NCBI GenBank assembly: GCA_955652025.1
Contig: CATPAO010000081.1
Location: 1 to 8,008 of the forward strand
DNA from: Casimicrobiaceae bacterium
GTDB taxonomy: Bacteria > Pseudomonadota > Gammaproteobacteria > Burkholderiales > Casimicrobiaceae
Direction: 5' to 3'
Length of the DNA: 8,008 nt
This document shows, piece by piece, positions 1 through 6,333 of the stretch. Each line of letters starts with the position of its first letter. The first letter of the stretch is position 1. The notes under the pieces are model-generated. The model was given only the letters and a program-made list of their open reading frames with translations. It ran no database searches and was not told the origin of the DNA. The translations under genes and the position numbers were made by a program.

Positions 1-60
1 CGAGCGGGCATGCTCATGCGTCCGGCTCCTGATCGGCCGGGCATCGCGGGCGGGCGATGA
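1..60 (+). other. Possible 3' end of an upstream gene
   Basis: Two reading frames are open from the left edge and stop just before or at the next gene. Frame 1 runs to a TGA at 58-60 and would overlap the next start codon as ATGA; its tail reads ...RPGIAGGR. Frame 3 ends at a TGA at 30-32 with the tail SGHAHASGS, leaving a 24-nt gap. Too little is visible to choose. By analogy with E. coli yjfM-yjfC and ygiB-ygiC, the gene before a YgiC/YjfC-type protein is often a DUF1190 (YgiB-like) protein, so that is what I would expect off the edge. This is inference from neighbourhood only. Confidence 0.3.
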
Positions 61-1199
61 AGCGCGAGCTCGTGACGCCGCGCGCGAACTGGCGCGAAGA
101 CTGCGAAGCGGTCGGCTTCACCTATCACTCGATCGACGGCACGTACTGGGACGAGTCGCGGTGTTATCGGTTCGGCGCGGATGAAATCGATACGCTGGAG
201 GCGGCCGCCGGGGAGTTGCACGCGCGCTGTCTCGATGCCGCCGAACATATCGTCGCCACGCGCCGCTTCGACGCGCTCGCCATCCCCGCCGCCTGGCGCG
301 AGCGCGTTGCCGCGTCGTGGCGTGCGCGCGATTTCACGCTGTTCGGCCGCTTCGACCTCGCGTACGACGGCAGCGGCGCACCGAAGTTACTCGAGTACAA
401 CGCCGACACGCCGACGGCGCTGCTCGAAGCGGCCGTCGTCCAATGGCGCTGGCTGGAGCAGGCCATCCGTCCGCGGATCGCCGACGCCGACCAGTTCAAT
501 TCGCTGCACGAAAAGTTGATCGCGAGCTGGCGCGCGCTGGCCGTCACCTGGTCCGCGAATACGCTGGTTCATTTCACGTGCAGCGGCGACAGCGCGGAGG
601 ATTGCGGCAATCTCGACTATTTGCGTGACGTCGCGACGCAGGGCGGCGCCGTGGCCCGCTTCATCGCGATCGAGGACATCGGCTGGGACGACGCCAATCG
701 CGTGTTCGTCGACGATCACGACGACGAGATCCGCGTCCTGTGCAAGCTCTATCCGTGGGAATGGCTCGCCCGGGAGTCGTTCGGCCCCGACCTGCTGGGA
801 TCAAAGCTTCGCGTCGTCGAGCCGGCGTGGAAGATGCTGCTTTCGAACAAGGCGTTGTTGGCGATCCTGTGGGAGCTCTTTCCGAATCACCCGAACCTGC
901 TGCCCGCCTATTTCGAGCCCGGTAAAATCGCCGGCGATTTCGTCGTCAAGCCGCTCCTATCGCGCGAAGGCGAGAACGTTCGGCTGCACGTCGGAGCAAC
1001 GACGGTCGACGCCGGCGGCAGCTACGGCGCCGAAGGATGCATCTACCAGGCGTATACGCCGATTCCCCGCTTCGGCGACGACTACGCGACGATCGGCGCG
1101 TGGATCATCGGCGACGCGCCGGCGGGCATCGGGCTTCGCGAGGACACGGGCCCGATCACGCGCAACACCAGCCGCTTCGTTCCGCATTATTTCGTCTGA
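57..1199 (+). CDS. Glutathionylspermidine synthase-like ATP-grasp protein (YgiC/YjfC family)
   Basis: A 380-aa soluble protein with no signal peptide, matching the full length of the YgiC/YjfC family, which corresponds to the synthetase domain of bifunctional glutathionylspermidine synthase without the amidase half. Visible blocks are GRFDLAYDG and LLEYNADTPT (97-120), EPAWKMLLSNKALLAILW (255-272), the nucleotide-binding KPLLSREGENV (298-308), and a C-terminal block from IYQAYTPIPRF (329-339) through GAWIIGDAPAGIGLRED to TRNTSRFVPHYF at the end. ATP-grasp ligases of this type join a carboxylate to an amine using ATP. The true substrate is not settled for stand-alone members, so glutathionylspermidine formation should not be assumed. 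The start at 57 lacks a clear Shine-Dalgarno site, consistent with translation coupled to an upstream gene. It is followed 25 nt later by a DUF350 membrane protein, its usual partner. The family call is firm, the reaction is not. Confidence 0.9.
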   Translation: MKRELVTPRANWREDCEAVGFTYHSIDGTYWDESRCYRFGADEIDTLEAAAGELHARCLDAAEHIVATRRFDALAIPAAWRERVAASWRARDFTLFGRFDLAYDGSGAPKLLEYNADTPTALLEAAVVQWRWLEQAIRPRIADADQFNSLHEKLIASWRALAVTWSANTLVHFTCSGDSAEDCGNLDYLRDVATQGGAVARFIAIEDIGWDDANRVFVDDHDDEIRVLCKLYPWEWLARESFGPDLLGSKLRVVEPAWKMLLSNKALLAILWELFPNHPNLLPAYFEPGKIAGDFVVKPLLSREGENVRLHVGATTVDAGGSYGAEGCIYQAYTPIPRFGDDYATIGAWIIGDAPAGIGLREDTGPITRNTSRFVPHYFV

Positions 1200-1224
1200 C
1201 TTCGCTCGTATCGAAAGGACACCG

Positions 1225-1635
1225 ATGGACGCGCTATCGCAATCGCTTTCCGGCCTGCCTGCGTTCCTGCTGTACTTCGGCCTCGGTCTCGCGCTGTTCA
1301 TCGTCTTTCTCGCCGTCTACAGCGCGGTGCTGCCGTACCGCGAGCTCACGCTGATTCGCGACGGCAATCCGGCCGCCGCGATTTCGCTCGCGGGCGCGAC
1401 GATCGGGTTCGTTCTGCCGCTCGCGAGCGCGATCGCGCACAGCGTGAGCCCGCTCGACATGCTGGCTTGGGGACTGATCGCGCTCGTCGCGCAGGTGATC
1501 GTGTATTTCGCCGTTGCGAAGCTGGTGCCGCACTTCGCCGAAGCGATCCCCGCCGGCCGCGTCGCGCCGGCGACGCTCTCCGCGACGGTGTCGCTGGCCG
1601 TGGGGTTGCTGAACGCGGCCGCGATGACGTATTGA
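1225..1635 (+). CDS. DUF350 family membrane protein (YjfL-like)
   Basis: A 136-aa very hydrophobic protein with four predicted membrane helices at about residues 12-34, 51-71, 79-100 and 115-134. The second half repeats the pattern of the first, as in DUF350/UPF0719 proteins such as E. coli YjfL. Short polar loops include YRELTLIRDGNPAA (38-51) between helices 1 and 2, typical of the family. The start at 1225 is chosen because an AAAGGA ribosome-binding site (1214-1219) sits 5 nt upstream; the same frame is open further left, but that stretch is only the shadow of the preceding gene. The molecular function of DUF350 is unknown. Genes of this family recur next to YgiC/YjfC-like ATP-grasp genes, DUF1190 and PspA-like genes, suggesting a membrane-associated modification or stress module. 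Here it is the last gene before the sox operon. Confidence 0.88.
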   Translation: MDALSQSLSGLPAFLLYFGLGLALFIVFLAVYSAVLPYRELTLIRDGNPAAAISLAGATIGFVLPLASAIAHSVSPLDMLAWGLIALVAQVIVYFAVAKLVPHFAEAIPAGRVAPATLSATVSLAVGLLNAAAMTY

Positions 1636-1645
1636 TCGACGCGCA

Positions 1646-1675
1646 CTGAAAGCGACAACCCCTCGGGATTACAAT
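1646..1675 (+). promoter_or_regulatory. Candidate sigma-70 promoter for the sox operon
   Basis: A -10-like TACAAT (1670-1675; one mismatch to TATAAT) follows CTGAAA (1646-1651; four of six to TTGACA) with an 18-nt spacer. Transcription would begin near 1682, after the ATG at 1674 but before the GTG at 1707. The whole gap between the DUF350 stop and that ATG is only 38 nt, so this is the only place outside coding sequence where a sox promoter could sit. The match is visual and the -35 is weak; read-through from the upstream genes is the alternative. Confidence 0.35.
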
Positions 1676-1706
1676 GCAGACCAAAGGTTGGCGCGGGGAC
1701 ATTGCC

Positions 1707-2180
1707 GTGGATGCGCAACGCAGGGAGTGGCTGAAGCAAGGCGGCGGCGTCACGCTGTTGACGTGGCTCGCGGCCGCGGGCTGGGTCGCGCCGGGCGCCG
1801 CCTTCGGCGAGACGTGGAGCAAATCGGCGTTCGACACACATTCGCTGGACGAGACCGTCAAGGCGCTGGGCGGCGGGGGTCCTGTGCCGAGCAGCGACAT
1901 CGTTTTTTTCTCGACACCGGACATCGCGGAGAACGGCGCCGTCGTGCCGATCGGCGTGACCAGCAACGTGCCGAAGACCGAGTCGATCGCGATCCTGATC
2001 GAAAAGAATCCGAATACGCTGGCGGCGGTGTTCGACATACCGCCGGGAACCGAACCGTCGCTGTCGACGCGCGTGAAGATGGGGCAGAGCTCGAACGTCT
2101 ACGCGCTGGTCAAGGCCGACGGCAAGTACTACGTCGCGTCGAAGGAGATCAAGGTGACGCTCGGCGGCTGCGGAGGCTGA
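1707..2180 (+). CDS. soxY: Sulfur-carrier subunit SoxY of the thiosulfate-oxidising complex
   Basis: SoxY carries the sulfur substrate on a cysteine of a flexible C-terminal arm in the periplasm. The protein ends in GGCGG, with Cys155 as the carrier residue, the diagnostic feature of the family. It begins with a twin-arginine signal (RREWLK, residues 5-10), a hydrophobic stretch to about residue 33 and a likely cleavage after APGAAFG, before ETWSK; SoxY is exported folded with SoxZ by Tat. I chose GTG 1707 (157 aa) because it places the twin arginine at the usual position near the N terminus, a purine-rich GGGGA lies 7 nt upstream, and a candidate -10 box overlaps the alternative ATG at 1674. 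The 1674 start (168 aa, in frame) cannot be excluded. soxZ follows after one nucleotide. A T7 run at 1903-1909, preceded by an imperfect hairpin, lies inside the gene. Confidence 0.93.
   Translation: MDAQRREWLKQGGGVTLLTWLAAAGWVAPGAAFGETWSKSAFDTHSLDETVKALGGGGPVPSSDIVFFSTPDIAENGAVVPIGVTSNVPKTESIAILIEKNPNTLAAVFDIPPGTEPSLSTRVKMGQSSNVYALVKADGKYYVASKEIKVTLGGCGG
2172..2176 (+). promoter_or_regulatory. Shine-Dalgarno site of soxZ inside the soxY 3' end
   Basis: GGAGG lies 5 nt before the soxZ ATG at 2182 and encodes part of the Gly-Cys-Gly-Gly tail of SoxY. The codons for the conserved carrier arm therefore double as the ribosome-binding site of the partner subunit, which fits tightly coupled, roughly equal production of the SoxYZ heterodimer. 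Confidence 0.75.
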
Positions 2181-2181
2181 T

Positions 2182-2493
2182 ATGGCGGACCCGATGAAGA
2201 TCCGTGCGAACTTGGTCGGCGACTCGATCGAGGTAAAGGTGTTGATGAGCCACGAGATGGAGACGGGCCAACGCAAGGATGCGCAGGGCCAGACGATTCC
2301 CGCGTGGTTTATCCAGAACGTCACGGCCACCTACGGCGGCAAGACCGTGCTGTCGGCGCAGTGGGGACCGGCGGTGTCGAAGAACCCGTTTCTTTCGTTC
2401 AAATTCAGAGGCGGCGCGAAAGGCGAGAAGGTCGTGATCACCTGGACCGATACGCGCGGCGACAAGCGAACCGACGAGGCGACGATCGCGTAA
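2182..2493 (+). CDS. soxZ: Sulfur-carrier partner subunit SoxZ
   Basis: A 103-aa protein of normal SoxZ length, with no signal peptide and no cysteine. SoxZ is an immunoglobulin-like beta-sandwich that pairs with SoxY; lacking its own signal it is expected to cross the membrane with the Tat substrate SoxY. Recognisable family stretches are VKVLMSHEMETGQRKD (18-33), IPAWFIQNVTATYGGK (39-54), NPFLSFKFRG (68-77) and a C-terminal VVITWTDTRGDKRTDEATI (84-102). It starts one nucleotide after the soxY stop behind a GGAGG site, so the two are translationally coupled. soxA follows after 24 nt in the same frame. Confidence 0.96.
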   Translation: MADPMKIRANLVGDSIEVKVLMSHEMETGQRKDAQGQTIPAWFIQNVTATYGGKTVLSAQWGPAVSKNPFLSFKFRGGAKGEKVVITWTDTRGDKRTDEATIA

Positions 2494-2517
2494 CGGCGCG
2501 CGAGGGCCGCAGGGAAA

Positions 2518-3342
2518 ATGATCGATCCGATTCGAATGCGGACGTTGGCCGGCGCCGGCGTGCTTGCGCTCGCCGCCGCGATCTCCACCGCGTTCGGCCA
2601 GGGTTCGACCGTCGACGAAATCGCGAAATATCGCTTGGCGCTCCAGGACGGCAATCCGGCCGAGTTGTGGGAAGCGCGCGGCGAAGCGCTGTGGAAAGAG
2701 CCGCGCGGCCCGAAGAAGGCATCGCTCGAAGGGTGCGACCTCGGTCTCGGAGCGGGCGTGGTCAAGGGCGCGTACGCCGTGCTTCCACGCTACTTCGCGG
2801 ACGCCGATCGCGTGATGGATCTCGAGTCGCGTCTCGTCTTTTGCCGGGTCACGCAACAGGGCTACCCGGAAGCCGATGCGCGCAAGAACCCGTTCGGCAA
2901 CGGCAGCGAGCGCAAGTCCGACCTGGAGGCGCTGGTCGCGTACGTCACCTCGGAATCGCGCGGCATCAAGATGAACGTCTCGCTCGATCATCCGCGGACG
3001 AAGGAAATGTACGTTCTCGGCGAAAAGATGTTCTATTTTCGCGGCGGCACGCACGACTTCGCGTGCGCCACCTGTCACAGCGAGGACGGCAAGCGCATCC
3101 GGTTGCAGGACTTGCCGAACCTGACGACGCAGGACGGCGCGCAAAAGGCGTACACGACCTGGCCCGCGTATCGCGTATCGCAGGGTGAGCTGCGGACGTT
3201 CCAATGGCGGCTCTACGACTGCTTCCGCCAACAGCGTTTTCCCGAGCTCGTATTCGGCTCCGAGGCGTCGATCGCACTGACGACGTTCCTCGCCCGCAAC
3301 GCCAACGGCGCGCCGTTCGATGCGCCCGCAATCAAGCGCTGA
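2518..3342 (+). CDS. soxA: c-type cytochrome SoxA, mono-heme form, of SoxAX
   Basis: SoxA is the catalytic subunit of SoxAX, which oxidatively couples thiosulfate to the SoxY cysteine in the periplasm. The 274-aa precursor has a Sec signal peptide (hydrophobic core about residues 9-25, likely cleavage after STAFG or nearby). A single haem-attachment motif CATCH lies at 183-187. The catalytic haem-ligand cysteine, which is modified to a persulfide in studied enzymes, is Cys235 in DCFRQQRFPE. The N-terminal haem site of di-haem SoxA is absent; Cys73 and Cys109 remain in its place and probably form the disulfide seen in mono-haem SoxA proteins. Start at 2518: AGGGA (2511-2515) is rather close and GAGGG (2502-2506) is 11 nt away; the in-frame ATG at 2536 has no ribosome-binding site. 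soxX begins 10 nt after the stop. Confidence 0.95.
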   Translation: MIDPIRMRTLAGAGVLALAAAISTAFGQGSTVDEIAKYRLALQDGNPAELWEARGEALWKEPRGPKKASLEGCDLGLGAGVVKGAYAVLPRYFADADRVMDLESRLVFCRVTQQGYPEADARKNPFGNGSERKSDLEALVAYVTSESRGIKMNVSLDHPRTKEMYVLGEKMFYFRGGTHDFACATCHSEDGKRIRLQDLPNLTTQDGAQKAYTTWPAYRVSQGELRTFQWRLYDCFRQQRFPELVFGSEASIALTTFLARNANGAPFDAPAIKR

Positions 3343-3352
3343 AGCGCACGCG

Positions 3353-3973
3353 ATGTCGACGCGACGCCTTTTCGCTTGTTCGATCGTTGGCGCAGCGATG
3401 GCAGGTTGCGCGATGCCGCCGTCCGATGCCGACGTTCGCGTCAAGGCCGCGGCGATGATGAAAGCATCGTTCAAGGACGCCGGCCAGGCGAAGCTCGACC
3501 GGCTCGACCAGGACGAGACGCAGCGCGTCTGCAGTCAATACGCCGGCCGCGAGATTCCGAAGGACATCGCCGTGCGGATCGAGCAGCAGAATCTCGCGAC
3601 GATCCAGTATCCGGCGGACGGCAAGCTCGTCGGCGACTGGAAAACGGGCGAGAAGATCGCACAGGAAGGTCGCGGCAAGCAGTTCAACGACGACCCGAGC
3701 GGACCGGTCGGCGCCAATTGCTACGCGTGCCACCGGCTCGCGCCGCAGGAGCTTTCCTACGGGACGATCGGACCGTCGCTCTACCGGTTCGGCAAAGAGC
3801 GCGGTTTCACCGACGACGCGCGCCGCTATGCGTGGGGCAAGGTGTTCAACCCCGACGCGTACGCCGCGTGCAGCAACATGCCGCGCTTCGGCCACAACGG
3901 GATTCTCACCGAGCAACAGATCCGCGACGTCGTCGCGCTGTTGATGGACCCGGCGTCCCCGGTCAATCAATAG
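3353..3973 (+). CDS. soxX: c-type cytochrome SoxX, electron-accepting subunit of SoxAX
   Basis: A 206-aa mono-haem cytochrome c that takes electrons from the SoxA haem and passes them to a small cytochrome c. The haem motif is CYACH (123-127), and the likely distal ligand is Met176 in CSNMPRFG. GTIGPSLYRFG (137-147) and the final helix ILTEQQIRDVVALLMDP (184-200) are family-typical. About 100 residues precede the haem motif, longer than in short SoxX forms. Cys60 and Cys173 are further cysteines that could form a disulfide. The N terminus MSTRRLFACSIVGAAMAGC contains a possible lipobox (MAGC, Cys19), so the mature protein may be lipid-anchored. I start at 3353, 10 nt after the soxA stop; an in-frame ATG at 3320 would overlap soxA and bury the signal peptide behind 11 extra residues. 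Confidence 0.94.
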   Translation: MSTRRLFACSIVGAAMAGCAMPPSDADVRVKAAAMMKASFKDAGQAKLDRLDQDETQRVCSQYAGREIPKDIAVRIEQQNLATIQYPADGKLVGDWKTGEKIAQEGRGKQFNDDPSGPVGANCYACHRLAPQELSYGTIGPSLYRFGKERGFTDDARRYAWGKVFNPDAYAACSNMPRFGHNGILTEQQIRDVVALLMDPASPVNQ

Positions 3974-3982
3974 CGGCCGCGC

Positions 3983-5704
3983 TTGAAACGCCGCGAGTTC
4001 CTCGAATCGATCGCGGTCGCCGCCGCCGCCGGACTGCCGGTCGACGACGCCCGCGCGCTCGATCGCCACGACGCCGCCGCGCTGTACGACGGGATCGCGC
4101 CGTTCGGCAACGTCAGCCTTCTTCATTTCACCGACTGCCACGCGCAGCTCCTGCCGGCGTATTTCCGCGAGCCGAACGTCAACCTCGGCGTAGGGGCCGC
4201 GCGCGGAAACCCGCCGCATCTCGTCGGCGCGGCGCTGCTCGGGCATTTCGGCATCGGGCCGGGCACGCGCGACGCACATGCGTTCACGTATCTCGATTTC
4301 GAGCGCGCGGCCCGGGCGTACGGCGCGACGGGCGGCTTCGCGCACCTCGCCACGCTGATCAAGCGGCTCAAGGCAGCGCGGCCCGGTGCGTTGCTGTTAG
4401 ACGGCGGCGACACATGGCAGGGCTCCGCGACATCGCTGTGGACGAAGGGGCAGGACATGGTCGACGCCGCGAAGCTGCTGGGCGTCGACGTCATGACGGC
4501 GCACTGGGAATTTACGTTCGGCGCCGATCGCGTCAATGAAATCGTCACCCGGGATTTTGCCGGCAAGATCGATTTCGTCGCGCAGAACGTCCGCACGACC
4601 GATTTCGGCGATCCGGTGTTCGCGCCGTACACACTTCGCGTCGTCAACGGAGTCCCGATCGCGATCGTCGGACAAGCATTTCCGTACACGCCGATCGCTC
4701 ATCCGCGCTACTTCGTTCCGGAATGGACATTCGGCATTCAGGAAGAGACGCTGCAAAAGGCCGTCGCCGAAGCGCGCGGCAAGGGCGCGCAAGCCGTGGT
4801 CCTGCTTTCGCACAACGGCATGGACGTCGATTTGAAGCTGGCGTCGCGCGTGACCGGCATCGACGCGATCCTGGGCGGCCACACGCACGACGGTGTGCCG
4901 CAGCCGACCGTTGTCGCCAATGCCAGCGGCAAGACGCTCGTGACGAACGCCGGATGCAACGGCAAGTTCCTGGCCGTGCTCGATCTGGACGTCCGCGGCC
5001 GCGCCGTCCGCAGCTTTCGTTACCGGCTCGTTCCGGTGTTTTCGAACTTGCTTGCGAAGGATGCAGCGATGGACACGCATATCGCGGCGATCCGCGCGCC
5101 TTTTCTCTCGAAGCTCGATGAGCGTCTCGCCGTGACCGAAGGTACGCTCTATCGCCGCGGCAACTTCAACGGCACGACCGACCAATTGATCGTCGACGCG
5201 CTGATGACCGAGAAAAACGCGGAGATCGCGTTTTCGCCGGGCTTCCGCTTTGGGCCGACGCTGTTGCGCGGGGAGGCGATCCGTTACGAGGATCTGCTGA
5301 ACCAGATGGCGATTACCTATCCGTACGTCACGGTGAACGAGCTCACCGGAGACGCGATCAAGACGATCCTCGAGGACGTCGCCGACAACCTGTTCAACCC
5401 CGATCCGTATTATCAGCAGGGAGGTGATATGGTCCGCGTCGGCGGCCTTGCCTTTGCGATCGATCCGACCGCCGCGACCGGAAAGCGCATTACGCGAATG
5501 GAACTCCACGGCAAGCCGATCGACGCGACCCGGAAATACAAGGTGGCCGGCTGGGCGCCGGTGTCCGAGGAATCGCGATCGACGGGCGGCGAGCCCGTCT
5601 ACGACGTGGTCGCGCGATACCTCCGCGCGCAGAAGACGATCGCGCCGCGACGGCTCAATCTGCCGAAGATCGAAGGTGTCGCCGGCAATCCCGGTATCGC
5701 CTGA
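3983..5704 (+). CDS. soxB: SoxB, Mn-dependent sulfate-releasing hydrolase of thiosulfate oxidation
   Basis: SoxB hydrolyses the terminal sulfonate from the SoxY-bound intermediate, releasing sulfate in the periplasm. The 573-aa protein is full length. A Tat signal (RREFLE, residues 3-8) opens it, as expected for a cofactor-loaded enzyme. The metallophosphoesterase domain shows TDCHAQ (50-55), DGGDTWQG (140-147), AHWEFTFG (173-180, in place of the NHE motif of nucleotidases), LSHNGMD (275-281) and GGHTHD (298-303), the ligands of the two-metal site. The 5'-nucleotidase-type C-terminal domain has RRGNFNGTTDQL (391-402) and QQGGDMVRVGG (478-488). The start is TTG at 3983; no ATG or GTG precedes the Tat motif and no Shine-Dalgarno site is visible, so coupling to soxX is likely. 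The soxX stop (TAG) lies in the same frame four codons upstream. The gene ends 3 nt from a convergent gene. Confidence 0.97.
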   Translation: MKRREFLESIAVAAAAGLPVDDARALDRHDAAALYDGIAPFGNVSLLHFTDCHAQLLPAYFREPNVNLGVGAARGNPPHLVGAALLGHFGIGPGTRDAHAFTYLDFERAARAYGATGGFAHLATLIKRLKAARPGALLLDGGDTWQGSATSLWTKGQDMVDAAKLLGVDVMTAHWEFTFGADRVNEIVTRDFAGKIDFVAQNVRTTDFGDPVFAPYTLRVVNGVPIAIVGQAFPYTPIAHPRYFVPEWTFGIQEETLQKAVAEARGKGAQAVVLLSHNGMDVDLKLASRVTGIDAILGGHTHDGVPQPTVVANASGKTLVTNAGCNGKFLAVLDLDVRGRAVRSFRYRLVPVFSNLLAKDAAMDTHIAAIRAPFLSKLDERLAVTEGTLYRRGNFNGTTDQLIVDALMTEKNAEIAFSPGFRFGPTLLRGEAIRYEDLLNQMAITYPYVTVNELTGDAIKTILEDVADNLFNPDPYYQQGGDMVRVGGLAFAIDPTAATGKRITRMELHGKPIDATRKYKVAGWAPVSEESRSTGGEPVYDVVARYLRAQKTIAPRRLNLPKIEGVAGNPGIA

Positions 5705-5707
5705 TCG

Positions 5708-6304
5708 TCAGTTCGGTCGTGGGAGATTCAAAAGCTTCTGTTGCTCCGCGGTCGGTGGCCGCTTGAACGCCAACGCCCGGGTCTCGAAGATTTCCGGCGC
5801 AACGAACAGGAACACGCCGCCGAATCCGGCGTCGGTCAAGGTCCGGCCCAACGATTTCGGCGTGAACCCGGCCTTATGCGCGTAGAAGTCGCGTCCGGAC
5901 TGCTCGATCTCGGTTCCCAATCCGTAGATGACGTCCTGGACGCTGATCGGACCCGTCGCCGATTGGTAGAGGACATCGGTGATGTCCATGCGGTCCTCGA
6001 TCACGCGTCGCATGACGCACTCCAGGTCCGGCACGCGAATCTCCGCGAAACCGTCGGCGTTCAGCACGTGAAGAAAGCCGCGCAGCACCTTGCCGCCGTC
6101 GTGCCGGTAGTAGTGCTCGAGGTTGTGCGAACAGTACACCGCGTCGAACTGGGCGGCCGGCAAAGTATCGAGCTCCCGCGCATCGCACACGATGTCCGGC
6201 CCGCCGTGCGGGTCGACATCCAGCAGCACGTGTTCCCAGCCGTCGTAATGCGGCGGAATCGGAATCTTCTTGCTGCCGCCGCCGACGTTGAGAACGCGGC
6301 GCAT
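5708..6304 (-). CDS. Class I SAM-dependent methyltransferase of unknown substrate
   Basis: A 198-aa Rossmann-fold methyltransferase. The SAM-binding motif I is VLNVGGGSKKIPIPP (4-18), the acidic motif II residue lies in HVLLDVDP (25-32), and the motif IV region is FDAVYCSHNLEHYY (53-66), of the LEH type seen in small-molecule and sugar or lipid methyltransferases. LRGFLHVLNADGFAEIRVPD (74-93) is the usual post-motif helix and strand. A middle insertion (about 100-145) is probably the substrate-binding part, and I do not recognise its target. There is no signal peptide or membrane segment. An ATG at 6319 would add five residues, but the AAGGGAA site falls between the two ATGs, which favours 6304. 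It lies 29 nt downstream of tyrS on the same strand, so it is probably cotranscribed with it. Confidence 0.85.
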   Translation of the reverse strand: MRRVLNVGGGSKKIPIPPHYDGWEHVLLDVDPHGGPDIVCDARELDTLPAAQFDAVYCSHNLEHYYRHDGGKVLRGFLHVLNADGFAEIRVPDLECVMRRVIEDRMDITDVLYQSATGPISVQDVIYGLGTEIEQSGRDFYAHKAGFTPKSLGRTLTDAGFGGVFLFVAPEIFETRALAFKRPPTAEQQKLLNLPRPN

Positions 6305-6308
6305 GCGG

Positions 6309-6315
6309 TTCCCTT
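6309..6315 (-). promoter_or_regulatory. Shine-Dalgarno site that fixes the methyltransferase start
   Basis: On the minus strand AAGGGAA precedes the ATG at 6304 by about 4-5 nt. It lies downstream of the longer ORF's ATG at 6319, so that outer ATG cannot use it. This argues for the 198-aa product beginning MRRVLNVGGG. Confidence 0.65.
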
Positions 6316-6333
6316 GCATTGCGCTCGCCCGGG

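Noticed and set aside
625..1224. Long N-terminal extension of the DUF350 frame
   Set aside because: It is Ser/Arg-rich and lies over the ATP-grasp gene; the ribosome-binding site and first membrane helix place the real start at 1225.
3356..3376. Twin-arginine-like RRLF at the SoxX N terminus as a Tat signal
   Set aside because: c-type cytochromes receive haem after Sec export, and the short h-region with MAGC fits a Sec or lipoprotein signal better.
2149..3474. 441-aa open frame on the minus strand opposite soxZ and soxA
   Set aside because: It is Arg/Ala-rich low-complexity sequence lying opposite clear sox genes; long antisense open frames are expected in GC-rich coding DNA.
4397..5509. 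370-aa open frame on the minus strand opposite soxB
   Set aside because: It is a shadow of the recognised SoxB frame, rich in Arg, Asp and His, with no domain I recognise.
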